NCBI RefSeq assembly: GCF_014236795.1
Contig: NZ_CP049017.1
Location: 2,024,001-2,088,000 of the forward strand
Length of the DNA: 64,000 nt
Direction: 5' to 3'
Source: Xanthomonas theicola
GTDB lineage: Bacteria; Pseudomonadota; Gammaproteobacteria; Xanthomonadales; Xanthomonadaceae
The position numbers and the translations under genes are program-made. The notes beneath the pieces were generated by a model, which was given only the letters and a program-made list of their open reading frames with translations, was not told the origin of the DNA and made no database searches. Positions 17,437 through 25,340 of the stretch are shown one piece after another. Every line of letters starts with the position of its first letter. The first letter of the stretch is position 1.

Positions 17437-20385
17437 GTGACCGCGCCGCCGTCCGCGCACCGCCGCCGTCCGCCGGCTGACGAACGCGGCAGGCACGTGC
17501 GTCTGCGCGCATGGCAGCGGCGCTGCGCCCTGCTGCTGTGGCTGGGCCTGGGGACCGTGCTGGTCGCCGTCGCGCACGCGCAGTCGATCCCGTTGCGCCG
17601 CTATGCGCACGACCAGGGCCTGCTCGGCCTGGCCGCCACCTGCCTGCTGCAGACCCGCGACGGCAGCCTGTGGGTGTGCACCGAGAGCGGGCTGTACCGC
17701 TTCAACGGCCATCAGTTCCAGCAGATTCCGCTGCAGGCGCAACGCGGGAATTTCATCAGCGCCGCCAGCGAGGACGCCGAGCGGCGGCTGTGGGTGGCCA
17801 CCTTCGACAATGTCTTCGTCGGCACCGGCGCGCAGCTGCGCCGGCTGCTGCCGGAGGAAACCGGGCCGTTGCGCAAGAACGGCCTGCGCCTGGCCACGCC
17901 GCGCTGGGGCACGGTGCTGCTCAACGGGACCCGGGCGCTGCGCGCGGTTGCCCGCGCCGACGGACGCTGGCGGCTGCGCCCGCTGTTCGACCCGGCGACC
18001 CTGGCGCGGCTGCCGCAACTGGCCCAGCTCGGCATGGCGCACGGCGAGGCCGACAACCTGTGGCTCGGCTGCGGCAAGCAGCTGTGCCGGGTCGGCGCCG
18101 ATGCGACGGTGACGCTCTACGGCCAGGCGCAGGGCCTGCCGCCGGACCGCTGGCGCAGCGTGGTGCGCGACCGCGACGGCGCGCTGTGGCTGCGCGGCGA
18201 CCACCACGTGATGCAGCTGCCGGCCGGCGCCAAGCGCTTCATCGCCCGGACCACGCCCAGCGTCGGCCTGGACAAGGTCATCGTGCAGGCGCAGATCCTG
18301 CTGGACCCGCAGGGCCGCGTGCTGATGCAGACCCATGCCGGCCTGATGCGCTGGGAGCACGGCCGCTGGCGCAGCCTCGACCGCGGCAACGGCCTGCCCG
18401 ACGGCCGCATCGGCGCGCTGCTGTTCGACCACGCGGGCGACCTGTGGATGGCCGTGGACGGCGAAGGCCTGGTGCGCTGGAACGGCTACGGCTGGATCGA
18501 GAACTGGGACGCGTCGCAGGGCATGAGCGCCGCGCCGACCTGGAGCATCCACCGCACCGGCGAGAGCGCGCTGCTGATCGGCAACGAGGGCGGCATCAAT
18601 CGCCAGCGCGGTGCAGGCCAGCCGTTCCGGCCCTGGCTGGCCGACGCCGGGCTGCAGATCGTCGGCATGCAGACCGCCGCCGACGGGTCGCTGTGGAGCA
18701 TCGGTTCGCTGGGCGAACTGCACCACCACGACCGCCAGGGCCGGCTGCTGCGCGCCTACCCGCGCCTGAGCAGCACCGCCAAGCGGCTGTATCTGGATGC
18801 CGCGGGCCGGATCTGGATCCTGACCTTGGACGGCGTGTACCTGTTGGCGCGGCCGCAGTCGGGCGATGCGCCGCAGCGGGTGCGGGCACTGCCGGCCAGC
18901 GAGTACTCGGACATCCAGCAGCGCCGCGACGGCAGCCTGTGGCTGGCCGGCGCGGCGGGCGTGTTTCGTCTGCGCGGCGCCACCTGGACCCCGATCCGGC
19001 TGTTGCTGGACGGCAAGCCGGCGCAGCCGTGGGTCAGCAAGCTGCTGATCCAGGAAGACGGCCAGGTCTGGGCCGCGCTCTACAACCCCGGCGTGTGGCA
19101 GGGCCGGCTCGACGGCGACACCCTGCGCCTGCGGCCGACCGCGCAGACGCAGCTGCGCGAATTGCAGATCTACCTGTTGCGGCGCACCCGCAACGGCTGG
19201 ATCTGGATCGGCCACAGCCAGGGCGTGGACGTCTACGACGGGCGCCGCTGGTCGCGCCTGACCCAGTCGCAAGGCCTGCTGTGGGACGACATCTCCGAGG
19301 CGGCGTTCTTCGAGGACGACGACGGTTCGGTATGGATCGGCAACAGCAAGGGGGTCAGCCACGTGCTGACCCCGCAGCGCCTGTTCCAGACACGCGCCCC
19401 AGGCCTGACGCTGAGCGAATTCAGCCGCGGCGGCCAGCCGATCGCTGCCGGCGCACGCCTGCCCTGGAGCGAGGAACCGCTGCACATCGAGGTGGCCTCG
19501 CCCAACCTGTACGACGACCGCAACCGGATCTCGTTCCGCTACCGCTTCGGCGGCACGCATGCGCGCTGGATCTACACGCCCAACTTCGAGATCGAGCATC
19601 CGCCGCTGGCGCCGGGCCGCTACCTGTTCGAGATCCAGCTGCTGGACGCCTACCGGCGCAGCGCCTCGGCGCCGGCCCGGGTCGCGTTCTCGGTGGCGCC
19701 GGTATGGTGGCGCAGCCAGCCGATGCTGGCCCTGTACGTGCTGCTCGGCAGCGGCCTGGCGGTCGCCGCGCTGCGTTGGCGCGAGCGGCGCCTGCGCCAG
19801 CGCCAGCGCGAACTGGCCGACCTGGTGGCGCGCCGCACCCAGGAACTGGAACACGACAAACGCGAACTGGAGATTGCCCGCGCCGCGCTGGCGGTGAAGG
19901 CCTCGCACGACGACCTCACCGGCCTGCTCAACCGCGCCGGCATCCTCGAGGCGCTGGCCGCGCAGATGCAGCGCAGCCAGGCCGAGGGCCAGTCGCTGGC
20001 GGTGGCGATGATCGACCTGGACCACTTCAAGTGCATCAACGACGCGCACGGCCACCTGATCGGCGATGCGGTGTTGATGCAGGTGGCGCGGCGCCTGAAC
20101 GCCAATCTGCGCGGCGCGGACCTGATCGGCCGCTACGGCGGCGAGGAACTGCTGGGGGTGTTGCCGGGATTGCCGGTCCCCTCCAACGAACGGCTGCAGC
20201 ACCTGCGCGCGTCGATCGCCGACCAACCGTTGCGAGTCGATAACCAGACCCTGACCGTCACCGCCTCGATCGGCGTGGCCTGGTACCGACCGGGCGAGCG
20301 CATGCAGCAGTTGCTGACGCGTGCCGACGAGGCCCTGTACCGGGCCAAGCGCCTGGGCCGCAACCGGGTCGAACTGCAGCGCTAG
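17437..20385 (+). CDS. Membrane diguanylate cyclase with periplasmic propeller sensor
   Basis: This 982-residue protein has a signal-type hydrophobic segment near residues 30-48. It is followed by many two-component-propeller blades (DGSLWVCTESGLYRFNG, GDLWMAVDGEGLVRW, GSVWIGNSKGVSHVL; residues about 50-650) and a Y_Y_Y-type beta domain (about 689-758). One membrane helix (about 762-781) leads to a coiled coil and a C-terminal GGDEF domain (about 826-982). The catalytic loop is GGEEL (901-905), with leucine where phenylalanine is usual. An inhibitory RxxD site (RGAD, 892-895) lies five residues upstream. The expected role is c-di-GMP synthesis from GTP in response to an extracytoplasmic ligand. 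The annotated start is a GTG; a valine at residue 21 is another possible start. Confidence 0.88.
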   Translation: MTAPPSAHRRRPPADERGRHVRLRAWQRRCALLLWLGLGTVLVAVAHAQSIPLRRYAHDQGLLGLAATCLLQTRDGSLWVCTESGLYRFNGHQFQQIPLQAQRGNFISAASEDAERRLWVATFDNVFVGTGAQLRRLLPEETGPLRKNGLRLATPRWGTVLLNGTRALRAVARADGRWRLRPLFDPATLARLPQLAQLGMAHGEADNLWLGCGKQLCRVGADATVTLYGQAQGLPPDRWRSVVRDRDGALWLRGDHHVMQLPAGAKRFIARTTPSVGLDKVIVQAQILLDPQGRVLMQTHAGLMRWEHGRWRSLDRGNGLPDGRIGALLFDHAGDLWMAVDGEGLVRWNGYGWIENWDASQGMSAAPTWSIHRTGESALLIGNEGGINRQRGAGQPFRPWLADAGLQIVGMQTAADGSLWSIGSLGELHHHDRQGRLLRAYPRLSSTAKRLYLDAAGRIWILTLDGVYLLARPQSGDAPQRVRALPASEYSDIQQRRDGSLWLAGAAGVFRLRGATWTPIRLLLDGKPAQPWVSKLLIQEDGQVWAALYNPGVWQGRLDGDTLRLRPTAQTQLRELQIYLLRRTRNGWIWIGHSQGVDVYDGRRWSRLTQSQGLLWDDISEAAFFEDDDGSVWIGNSKGVSHVLTPQRLFQTRAPGLTLSEFSRGGQPIAAGARLPWSEEPLHIEVASPNLYDDRNRISFRYRFGGTHARWIYTPNFEIEHPPLAPGRYLFEIQLLDAYRRSASAPARVAFSVAPVWWRSQPMLALYVLLGSGLAVAALRWRERRLRQRQRELADLVARRTQELEHDKRELEIARAALAVKASHDDLTGLLNRAGILEALAAQMQRSQAEGQSLAVAMIDLDHFKCINDAHGHLIGDAVLMQVARRLNANLRGADLIGRYGGEELLGVLPGLPVPSNERLQHLRASIADQPLRVDNQTLTVTASIGVAWYRPGERMQQLLTRADEALYRAKRLGRNRVELQR

Positions 20386-20520
20386 AACATTTTCGACTCT
20401 TGATATTTTCAGCCAGCGGAGTGGTGTGGGAACGACTCCGGGTGGCATTACTTGGATCGAAAGGGTGGTCTCAACCGATCGATGCAACACCGTAGTCTGA
20501 TCAGGACGGAGGTGGACATC

Positions 20521-21615
20521 ATGAGCAGAACAGTCAGGGTTTGGCGCCATTTGTCGGCAGCGGACCGTGAACAGCTATGGACGCGCTGGCAGGCGGGCGA
20601 GCCGCCGAGTGTTATCGCCAAGGTGCTTGAGCGGGATGAAGCGTTGGTTCGGTACGTCCTTCGGCAGCGCGGTGGGTTTGCGCCGCGACCGTGCAAACGA
20701 GCGGCACGAGCACTCCAGCTGGCTGAGCGCGAGGAGATCTCGCGCGGCCTGTGCCAAGGCCGTTCCCTGCGCCAGATCGCTCAGGCCTTGGGCCGGGCGG
20801 TCTCGACCATCAGTCGGGAGATCGAGCGCAACGCAGGCTGTGAGATCTACCGCGCGACACACGCCGACGAGCGCGCCTGGTCGCAAGCCAAACGGCCCAA
20901 AGCCTGCCTGCTTGCCCGCTGCGGGGTGCTTCGCCGCCTGGTCGCCAGCAAGCTGGCCCGTCGCTGGGCGCCGCAGCAGATCAGCGGATGGCTTGTCCGC
21001 CGTTATCCAAACAACGACAGTATGCCGGTGTCGCACGGAACCATCTATCGAAGCCTGTTCGTTCAGAGTCGCGGGGTGCTCAAGAAGCAGCTCTTGGCCC
21101 AGTTGCGCACGCGTCGACTGGTGCGTTATCCGACCGCGCAGGGACGCCACGGGAAGAGCCGCAAGGGCGCCCGCAACCTGATGATAGATGCCCTGCCGAT
21201 CAGCCAGCGTCCGGCCGAGGTGGACGACCGCGCGGTACCTGGGCACTGGGAAGGCGACCTGCTGATGGGCACGGTGAACACGCAAATCGCCACGCTCGTG
21301 GAGCGGCAATCGCGCTTTGTGATGTTGATCAAGCTTCCTTCGCGCGACAGTGCCACCGTGGTGGACGCGGTCGCCAAGCATATCCGGCGGTTACCTGCTC
21401 AGCTGAAAGGTTCCCTGACCTGGGATCGCGGTGCCGAAATGCACAAGCACCAGCGCTTCACCCTGGCGACAGACGTGCAGGTCTTTTTTTGCGACCCGCA
21501 TAGCCCGTGGCAGCGCGGGTCAAACGAAAACACCAATGGCTTGCTCCGCCAGTATTTCCCCAAAGGACAGGACAGTAAATATCCCCCGGCAAAGCCGGGG
21601 GCTTTAGAGATGTGA
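20521..21615 (+). pseudogene. IS30-family transposase, C-terminally truncated
   Basis: It starts at ATG 20521 behind a GGAGG site and encodes the two N-terminal helix-turn-helix regions (ERDEALVRYVLRQRGGF; LRQIAQALGRAVSTISREIE). The DDE core follows: HWEGDLLMG, LTWDRGAEMHKH and SNENTNGLLRQYFP. After PKGQD the frame runs into unrelated hairpin sequence and stops at 21615, so roughly the last 45 residues of a normal IS30 transposase are missing. The catalytic triad is present but the protein is probably inactive. No intact terminal repeats are visible. Confidence 0.85.
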
Positions 21616-21655
21616 GCCGCTCAAAGCGGCTGCGGGAGCGCTACGCGCCTCCCTT
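21583..21655. repeat. Cluster of three short hairpins (possible IS200/IS605-type end)
   Basis: There are three adjacent inverted repeats: CCCCCGGC-AAA-GCCGGGGG (21583-21601, perfect 8-bp stem), GCCGCT-CAA-AGCGGC (21616-21630), and an imperfect GGGAG...CTCCC stem near 21634-21653. Subterminal hairpins of this sort mark ends of IS200/IS605 elements, but no Y1 transposase is present. The cluster lies exactly at the junction where the IS30 gene is cut and just before the IS3 element. The assignment is tentative. Confidence 0.4.
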
Positions 21656-21729
21656 GTTAGGGCCACTGGACCGGCCAGCCTTTCGTAGACATCCGGACGC
21701 CATAATTGATGGCAATGACCGAGGTGTTT

Positions 21730-22011
21730 ATGGGCAACAGCAAGCAGTACACGGATGAGTTCCGGGCCGAGGCGGTGAAGCAGGTGATCGAACGCGGCTT
21801 CACGGTGGTGGATGTGGCCTCCCGAATCGGGATTCCCAAGCACACGCTATACGGGTGGGTGCAGGCCGCCAGGAAGATGGCGCCGGCAGCCGGCGCTGCA
21901 GCGGCGTCGACCGACTCAGCGGAGATTCGCCGGCTCAAAGCCGAACTGAGGCGGGTAACCGAGGAGCGCGACATCCTAAAAAAAGCCGCCGCGTACTTTG
22001 CCAAGGGGTAA
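21730..22011 (+). CDS. IS3-family transposase OrfA
   Basis: It encodes an N-terminal helix-turn-helix (YTDEFRAEAVKQVIERGFTV..VASRIGIPKHTLYGWV) and a C-terminal leucine zipper (IRRLKAELRRVTEERDILKKAAAYFAKG), as usual for OrfA. The ATG at 21730 is preferred over upstream ATGs because it starts at the conserved MGNSKQYTDEF region. OrfA binds the terminal repeats. An A7 run near 21978 would allow -1 frameshifting into orfB. Confidence 0.85.
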   Translation: MGNSKQYTDEFRAEAVKQVIERGFTVVDVASRIGIPKHTLYGWVQAARKMAPAAGAAAASTDSAEIRRLKAELRRVTEERDILKKAAAYFAKG

Positions 22012-22880
22012 GGGCGAAGTACGCGTTCATGCGTGCGCACGTCCGGGAGTTTCGTCTGGCGACGATGTGCCGGGTGCTGGGCGTGCATCGCAGTGGTTAC
22101 TAGGCCTGGCTGCGCAACGGCACCAGCGTCCGCGAACGCGAGGACCAGCGCTTGCTGGGCCTGATCAAGCACCACTGGCTGGCCAGCGGCGCGGTGTACG
22201 GCTATCGCAAGCTCACCCTGGATCTGCGTGAGGCCGGCGAGCGTTGCAGCCGTCACCGGGTGCGGCGCTTGATGAAGGCCGAAGGCTTGCGAGCGCAGGT
22301 TGGCTACGGCAGCAAGCCGCGTTAGCGGGGAGGTCCGGTCGGCGTGGTGGCGAATGTGCTCAACCGGGACTTCATTCCGCAGGCCCCGAACAAGGTCTGG
22401 GTCACGGACATCACCTATCTCCGCACCTACGAGGGCTGGCTGTTCTTGGCAGCGGTAATGGAGCTGTATTGGCGCCAGATCGTGGGTTGGGCAACCGCTT
22501 CGACAATGACCAGCGATCTGGTGCTGCAGGCACTGGTGGCAGCGGCGTGGCGGCGCAAGCCCGGTCCTGGCGTGATGGTGCACTCCGACCAGGGCTGGCA
22601 GTCCACCAGCAGCGATTGGCAGTCGTTCCTGAAGGCGCACCGGATGGTGCCGAGCATGAGCCGACGCGGGAACTGCCATGACAACGCCGTGGCCGAGAGC
22701 TTCTTCAGCGTCTTGAAGAAGGAACGTATCAAGCGTCGGATCTACCCGACACGCGCCATGGCGGCATCGGACGTGTTCGACTATATCGAGATGTTCTACA
22801 ACCCGATCCGCCGGCATGGTTCCGCTGGCGGCGTGTCACCGGTAGAGTTTGAAAGGCGCTACGCGCAGAGCGGCGACTGA
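22008..22880 (+). pseudogene. IS3-family transposase OrfB with two amber codons
   Basis: The frame encodes a complete integrase-type catalytic domain: WVTDITYLRTYEGW, HSDQGWQSTSSDWQ, and AVAESFFSVLKKERIKRR. It is broken by TAG at 22101 (after VLGVHRSGY) and TAG at 22323 (after YGSKPR). By the family pattern, the first replaces a tyrosine codon (SGYYAW). Everything else is intact, which suggests recent inactivation or sequence error. Confidence 0.8.
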
Positions 22881-23201
22881 GTGTCTACGGAAATCTGGCC
22901 GGTCCACTGTGCGTCCGCCAGGCCGAGGCCTACCGCCAGATGCGCCGCGCCCAGCGTGGCGCGCCTCCTGAGGCGCCAGGGGCACTTGCGTCTTCCATGC
23001 TGGCTCATGTACGCTCGGCCCCGTCCGCTAGCTGTCATAGCGGAGCGCCTGGCCAGATGGCGCGCACTAATCTGACGCTAGCGACTGAAGAACCTTCGGG
23101 CTGGGACAGGGCACAACAATGGGGCGCCGGGAGGCGTTTACCCATTCTTGATCCTACCCGTCCGCCTGCAGCGTCTGCATCCCTTACTGAGGGGTGCCCC
23201 C

Positions 23202-23525
23202 ATGGCTAAGCTCCTCACGCTGCCGCGTCCCTCTGTTCAGCAGATCGATTGGTGTTGGGTTCCCGTCGGCTATTCCTCTCCCGACCAATGCGCCTACGCT
23301 CATCAGCTCGCCCTCAAGGGCTTTATCCGGCCTGCTTACTCTGCCTGTCTCGCAGCTGTCACTCCACCTGCAGGCGTCCCCTTCATCGACCCCCAAACCG
23401 GCGCTAGCTATGCCCATGCCGGGGTGTTCCATGACGCCTTCCTCAAGGCGTTTTCGGACGCCATGCAGCGTGCTGCGCGGGCACGTGGTCACCAGGTACT
23501 TGGTGTCGACGGAGGTGACCAGTGA
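23202..23525 (+). CDS. Hypothetical protein, probable phage-derived
   Basis: This 107-residue ORF (MAKLLTLPRPSVQQIDWCWV onward) sits behind a GAGGGG ribosome-binding site. Codon use is richer in T-ending codons than in neighbouring core genes. There is no signal peptide or clear motif. Its stop overlaps the GTG of the next ORF, so the two look coupled, as in compact phage or plasmid operons. I do not recognise the family. The 22907-23201 stretch before it holds only a possible truncated reading frame. Confidence 0.5.
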   Translation: MAKLLTLPRPSVQQIDWCWVPVGYSSPDQCAYAHQLALKGFIRPAYSACLAAVTPPAGVPFIDPQTGASYAHAGVFHDAFLKAFSDAMQRAARARGHQVLGVDGGDQ

Positions 23526-24112
23526 ACGATCTATCCCACCTGTCGCATCCCGAATACCTGCGCGCTTGCCTGCTTCGGTGTTACGAAATCCTTGACGTAT
23601 TCGATGCCGTTTGGGCCGAGCGTCAGCAGGGTGTAGTTACCGTCGAGGATCGCATTGCTGCTTGGGATGCTCGTTCAAGCATCCTGCGCTGGATTGCTCT
23701 TTACCGCGGCAAGCTCTCTATGATCGCTCGCCGTGGCGGCCATGGGCATCGAGTCCAGGGCGCACTATCTTCATTTAATGACGCGTCACGAAATCATTTA
23801 TGTGACGCGTCAGGAAAGGCTTCACCCTGCGGAGATCCACCGCGCTCGCCGTCGTCAGCTCCGCAGGCTGTCAGGGTCGGCGGCGAGCGCATCCCCTACC
23901 CCCTTGCCGGGACGCTCGGCACGCCTTGCGGCGATCGCTCACCTGATGAGACGGTCAAGCCGTGCCGGCTCCGACGGCGCCTTTGGCGCCGTCGGAGCCG
24001 GCACGGCCGCCGCTGGACCGTTGAGCCACGCCGAATAGTGACGCGTCACGAAATGGGGTGCAGGGGTTCGCCCCTGCGGCTATGGCGCATGGATGCGCCG
24101 CTCCTTTGCTAG
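23522..24112 (+). CDS. Hypothetical protein, coupled to the previous ORF
   Basis: The start is a GTG overlapping the previous TGA (GTGA). The first 75 residues (LSHPEYLRACLLRCYEILDV..VEDRIAAWDARSSILRWIAL) look like a genuine helical protein. Beyond about residue 80 the composition becomes Arg/Pro-rich and runs through the large hairpin, so the true protein may be shorter or frameshifted. No known domain is recognised. It probably belongs to the same small mobile-element remnant. Confidence 0.4.
   Translation: MNDLSHLSHPEYLRACLLRCYEILDVFDAVWAERQQGVVTVEDRIAAWDARSSILRWIALYRGKLSMIARRGGHGHRVQGALSSFNDASRNHLCDASGKASPCGDPPRSPSSAPQAVRVGGERIPYPLAGTLGTPCGDRSPDETVKPCRLRRRLWRRRSRHGRRWTVEPRRIVTRHEMGCRGSPLRLWRMDAPLLC
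23733..24038 (+). CDS. Overlapping small ORF spanning palindromes and hairpin
   Basis: This alternative 101-residue frame (GTG start) overlaps the second half of the preceding ORF. It encodes ..SRAHYLHLMTRHEIIYVTRQERLHPAEIH.., in which the TGACGCGTCA repeats translate as MTRHE and VTRQE. The perfect inverted repeat codes for its tail, and it ends in TAG just before the third palindrome. Either it is the real second gene after a frameshift or it is spurious. Confidence 0.3.
   Translation: MAAMGIESRAHYLHLMTRHEIIYVTRQERLHPAEIHRARRRQLRRLSGSAASASPTPLPGRSARLAAIAHLMRRSSRAGSDGAFGAVGAGTAAAGPLSHAE
23779..24048. repeat. Three TGACGCGTCA palindromes
   Basis: Perfect 10-bp palindromes lie at 23779-23788, 23803-23812 and 24039-24048. 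Copies 1 and 3 share the extended TGACGCGTCACGAAAT; copy 2 continues TGACGCGTCAGGAAAG. The first two are 24 bp apart. They could be operators or iterons of the mobile remnant. The first two also lie inside open frames. Confidence 0.6.
23959..24007. repeat. Perfect 23-bp inverted repeat with TTT loop
   Basis: The left arm at 23959-23981 and the right arm at 23985-24007 are exact reverse complements, separated by TTT. A 23-bp GC-rich stem with no mismatch would form a very stable hairpin in single-stranded DNA or RNA. No U-tract follows, so a simple terminator is unlikely. In single-stranded phages such hairpins serve as origin or packaging signals; that role here is inference. Confidence 0.75.
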
Positions 24113-24197
24113 CGGTCTGGACCCGCGCCCTGGTGTCAAACAGCGGTTGACATAACATCAATGCCAGCCGCTTTTTAAGCATCAAAAACAGAAAGAT

Positions 24198-24227
24198 TTG
24201 CCGGTATCAAAAATCCGTGTTTATACT
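24198..24227 (+). promoter_or_regulatory. Putative sigma-70 promoter
   Basis: TTGCCG (24198-24203) and TATACT (24222-24227) are spaced by 18 bp, in a locally AT-rich stretch 24 bp before a small ORF with a good ribosome-binding site. A second TTGACA lies at about 24149. Confidence 0.45.
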
Positions 24228-24250
24228 CGACCGCGACAGGGGAAATAATA

Positions 24251-24406
24251 ATGTCGATTAAGTCAAAGCGAGATACATTATGCGAAATTGGTCGTGCTTG
24301 TGGTGGTTGTTGGCGTGGGCATCAATTCGTGTCCTTTTTGCCTGGATCGTGCCCCTCTTTGATTTTAAAGGATTTTTTCTTTCCTACTGGACACGATCCT
24401 AAGTAA
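24251..24406 (+). CDS. Small hypothetical ORF in the phage-like remnant
   Basis: It is a 51-residue frame starting MSIKSKRDTLCEIGRACGGC and rich in Cys, Phe and Gly. It is preceded by AGGGGA eight bases upstream and by the promoter above. It ends GHDPK followed by TAA. No family is recognised. The AT-rich composition differs from the chromosome around it. It could be a small phage protein or chance. Confidence 0.35.
   Translation: MSIKSKRDTLCEIGRACGGCWRGHQFVSFLPGSCPSLILKDFFFPTGHDPK
24272..24288 (-). other. dif-like XerC half-site (possible phage attachment remnant)
   Basis: The minus strand reads ATTTCGCATAATGTATC. The 12-mer CGCATAATGTAT is identical to the XerC arm plus centre of the E. 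coli dif site. The XerD arm is not conserved (TCGCTTTGACTTAAT follows). Filamentous phages of Xanthomonas integrate at dif by XerCD, often using an imperfect attP of this type. Here it lies next to phage-like ORFs. Confidence 0.45.
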
Positions 24407-24491
24407 TGCCTCGGCGCTCTCTGCGCCAGTCATCGCGACACAGTCGCCTGTTTGGTATCAGGTAGTCGCCGTTTTGCCGCGACTGCGCTTA

Positions 24492-25340
24492 GAACCTGTT
24501 CACGATCTTTCCCGGGTAGTGCAAACTCTGCGGATGCGCACAAAGACGTATCCGAGTGCCATGAGCCGGGAGCGGTTCGAGCAGATCCGCCCCATTCTGG
24601 AGCAGGCGCGCAAGCGTACCAAGCCACGGACCGTGGATCTGTAGGACGTGTGGTGCGCGGTGCTGTACCTGCTGCGCACCGGCTGTCAGTGGCCAGCGCT
24701 GCCCAGCGACTTCCCGAAGTGGCGCACCGTGCACTGCTACTTTGCCAAGTGGAGCGAACCAGACGATGAAGGAGTGAGCCTGCTGGAGCGGGCGCTCAAA
24801 AAATCAGGGTGGCGCGGCCCGCCAGGGACAGGGGCGCAACGCTTGCAGCACGTTCTTGATCGTGGACGCACAGAGCGTGAAGAACACGGACACGGCCGGC
24901 CAGAAGGGTTATGACGCGGGCAAGAAGGTCTCGGGGATCAAGCGTCGCATCGCCGTCGATACCCAAGGCCTGCCGCATGCGGTCGCGGTGACGAGGGCGG
25001 AAGTGACCGACCGCAAAGGCGCGCTCCAATCCCTGGATCGTTGCAAGCCGAACCTGGGACACGTGCAAAGCCTGTTGTGCGATAGCGGCTATACCGCAGA
25101 ACCATTCGCCGAAGGCGTACGAGAGATCCTGGGCAAGCAAGTCACGGTGCAGATCGCCAAACGCAGCGAACTGCACACCTTCAAGGTCATGCCCAAGCGC
25201 TGGAGCGTCGAACGCAGCTTTGCGTGGCTGGAAAAGAACCGAAGGCTATGGAAGAACTGCGAGCGCAAGCTCAACACCAGCTTGCAGTTCATCCACCTGG
25301 CATTCCTGACACTACTACTCAAAAGATCGTGAACAGGTTC
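24492..25340 (+). mobile_element. 849-bp IS5-family element (IS427-like), copy 1
   Basis: Terminal repeats GAACCTGTTCACGATCTTT and complement bound the element, with a TTA target duplication at 24489-24491 and 25341-25343. It has two frames joined by an A6 stretch, the IS427-group pattern. It is the same length as the copy at 46916-47764 but has an amber in the first frame. Confidence 0.9.
24534..25332 (+). pseudogene. IS5-family transposase, amber at codon 37
   Basis: The N-terminal frame starts MRTKTYPSAMSRERFEQIRP and hits TAG at 24642, where the second copy has TAC (DLYDVW). It then continues DVWCAVLYLLRTGCQWPALP to the CTCAAAAAATC frameshift site. The second frame holds the DDE residues LIVDAQSVKNTD, LLCDSGYTAEPF and WSVERSFAWLEK. 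Without the amber a -1 frameshift would give one transposase of about 265 residues. Confidence 0.85.

Larger units (their letters stand above)
21667..22906 (+). mobile_element. IS3-family element (1,240 bp), orfB inactivated
   Basis: It is bounded by inverted repeats of about 25 bp (TGGACCGGCCAG..TT.CGTAGACA at the left, its complement at 22882-22906). It contains orfA and orfB in the usual overlapping arrangement, with a TAAAAAAAG slippery stretch near the end of orfA. No clear target duplication is seen. orfB carries two in-frame ambers, so the copy cannot move unaided. Confidence 0.85.

Noticed and set aside
20452..20520. Earlier start for the IS30 transposase
   Set aside because: ATG 20521 has a GGAGG site at the proper distance and matches the family start.
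17284..20550. Antisense open frame of over 1,000 codons opposite the diguanylate cyclase
   Set aside because: Low-complexity shadow; the sense strand has clear domains and catalytic motifs.
23779..24048. CRISPR array
   Set aside because: The repeats are only 10-16 bp, number three, and are not evenly spaced; no cas gene is present anywhere in the window.
621..24644. Genome-wide amber recoding or suppression
   Set aside because: TAG is used as the normal stop of fliQ and of the diguanylate cyclase gene, and the interrupted genes are mostly mobile or already decayed.
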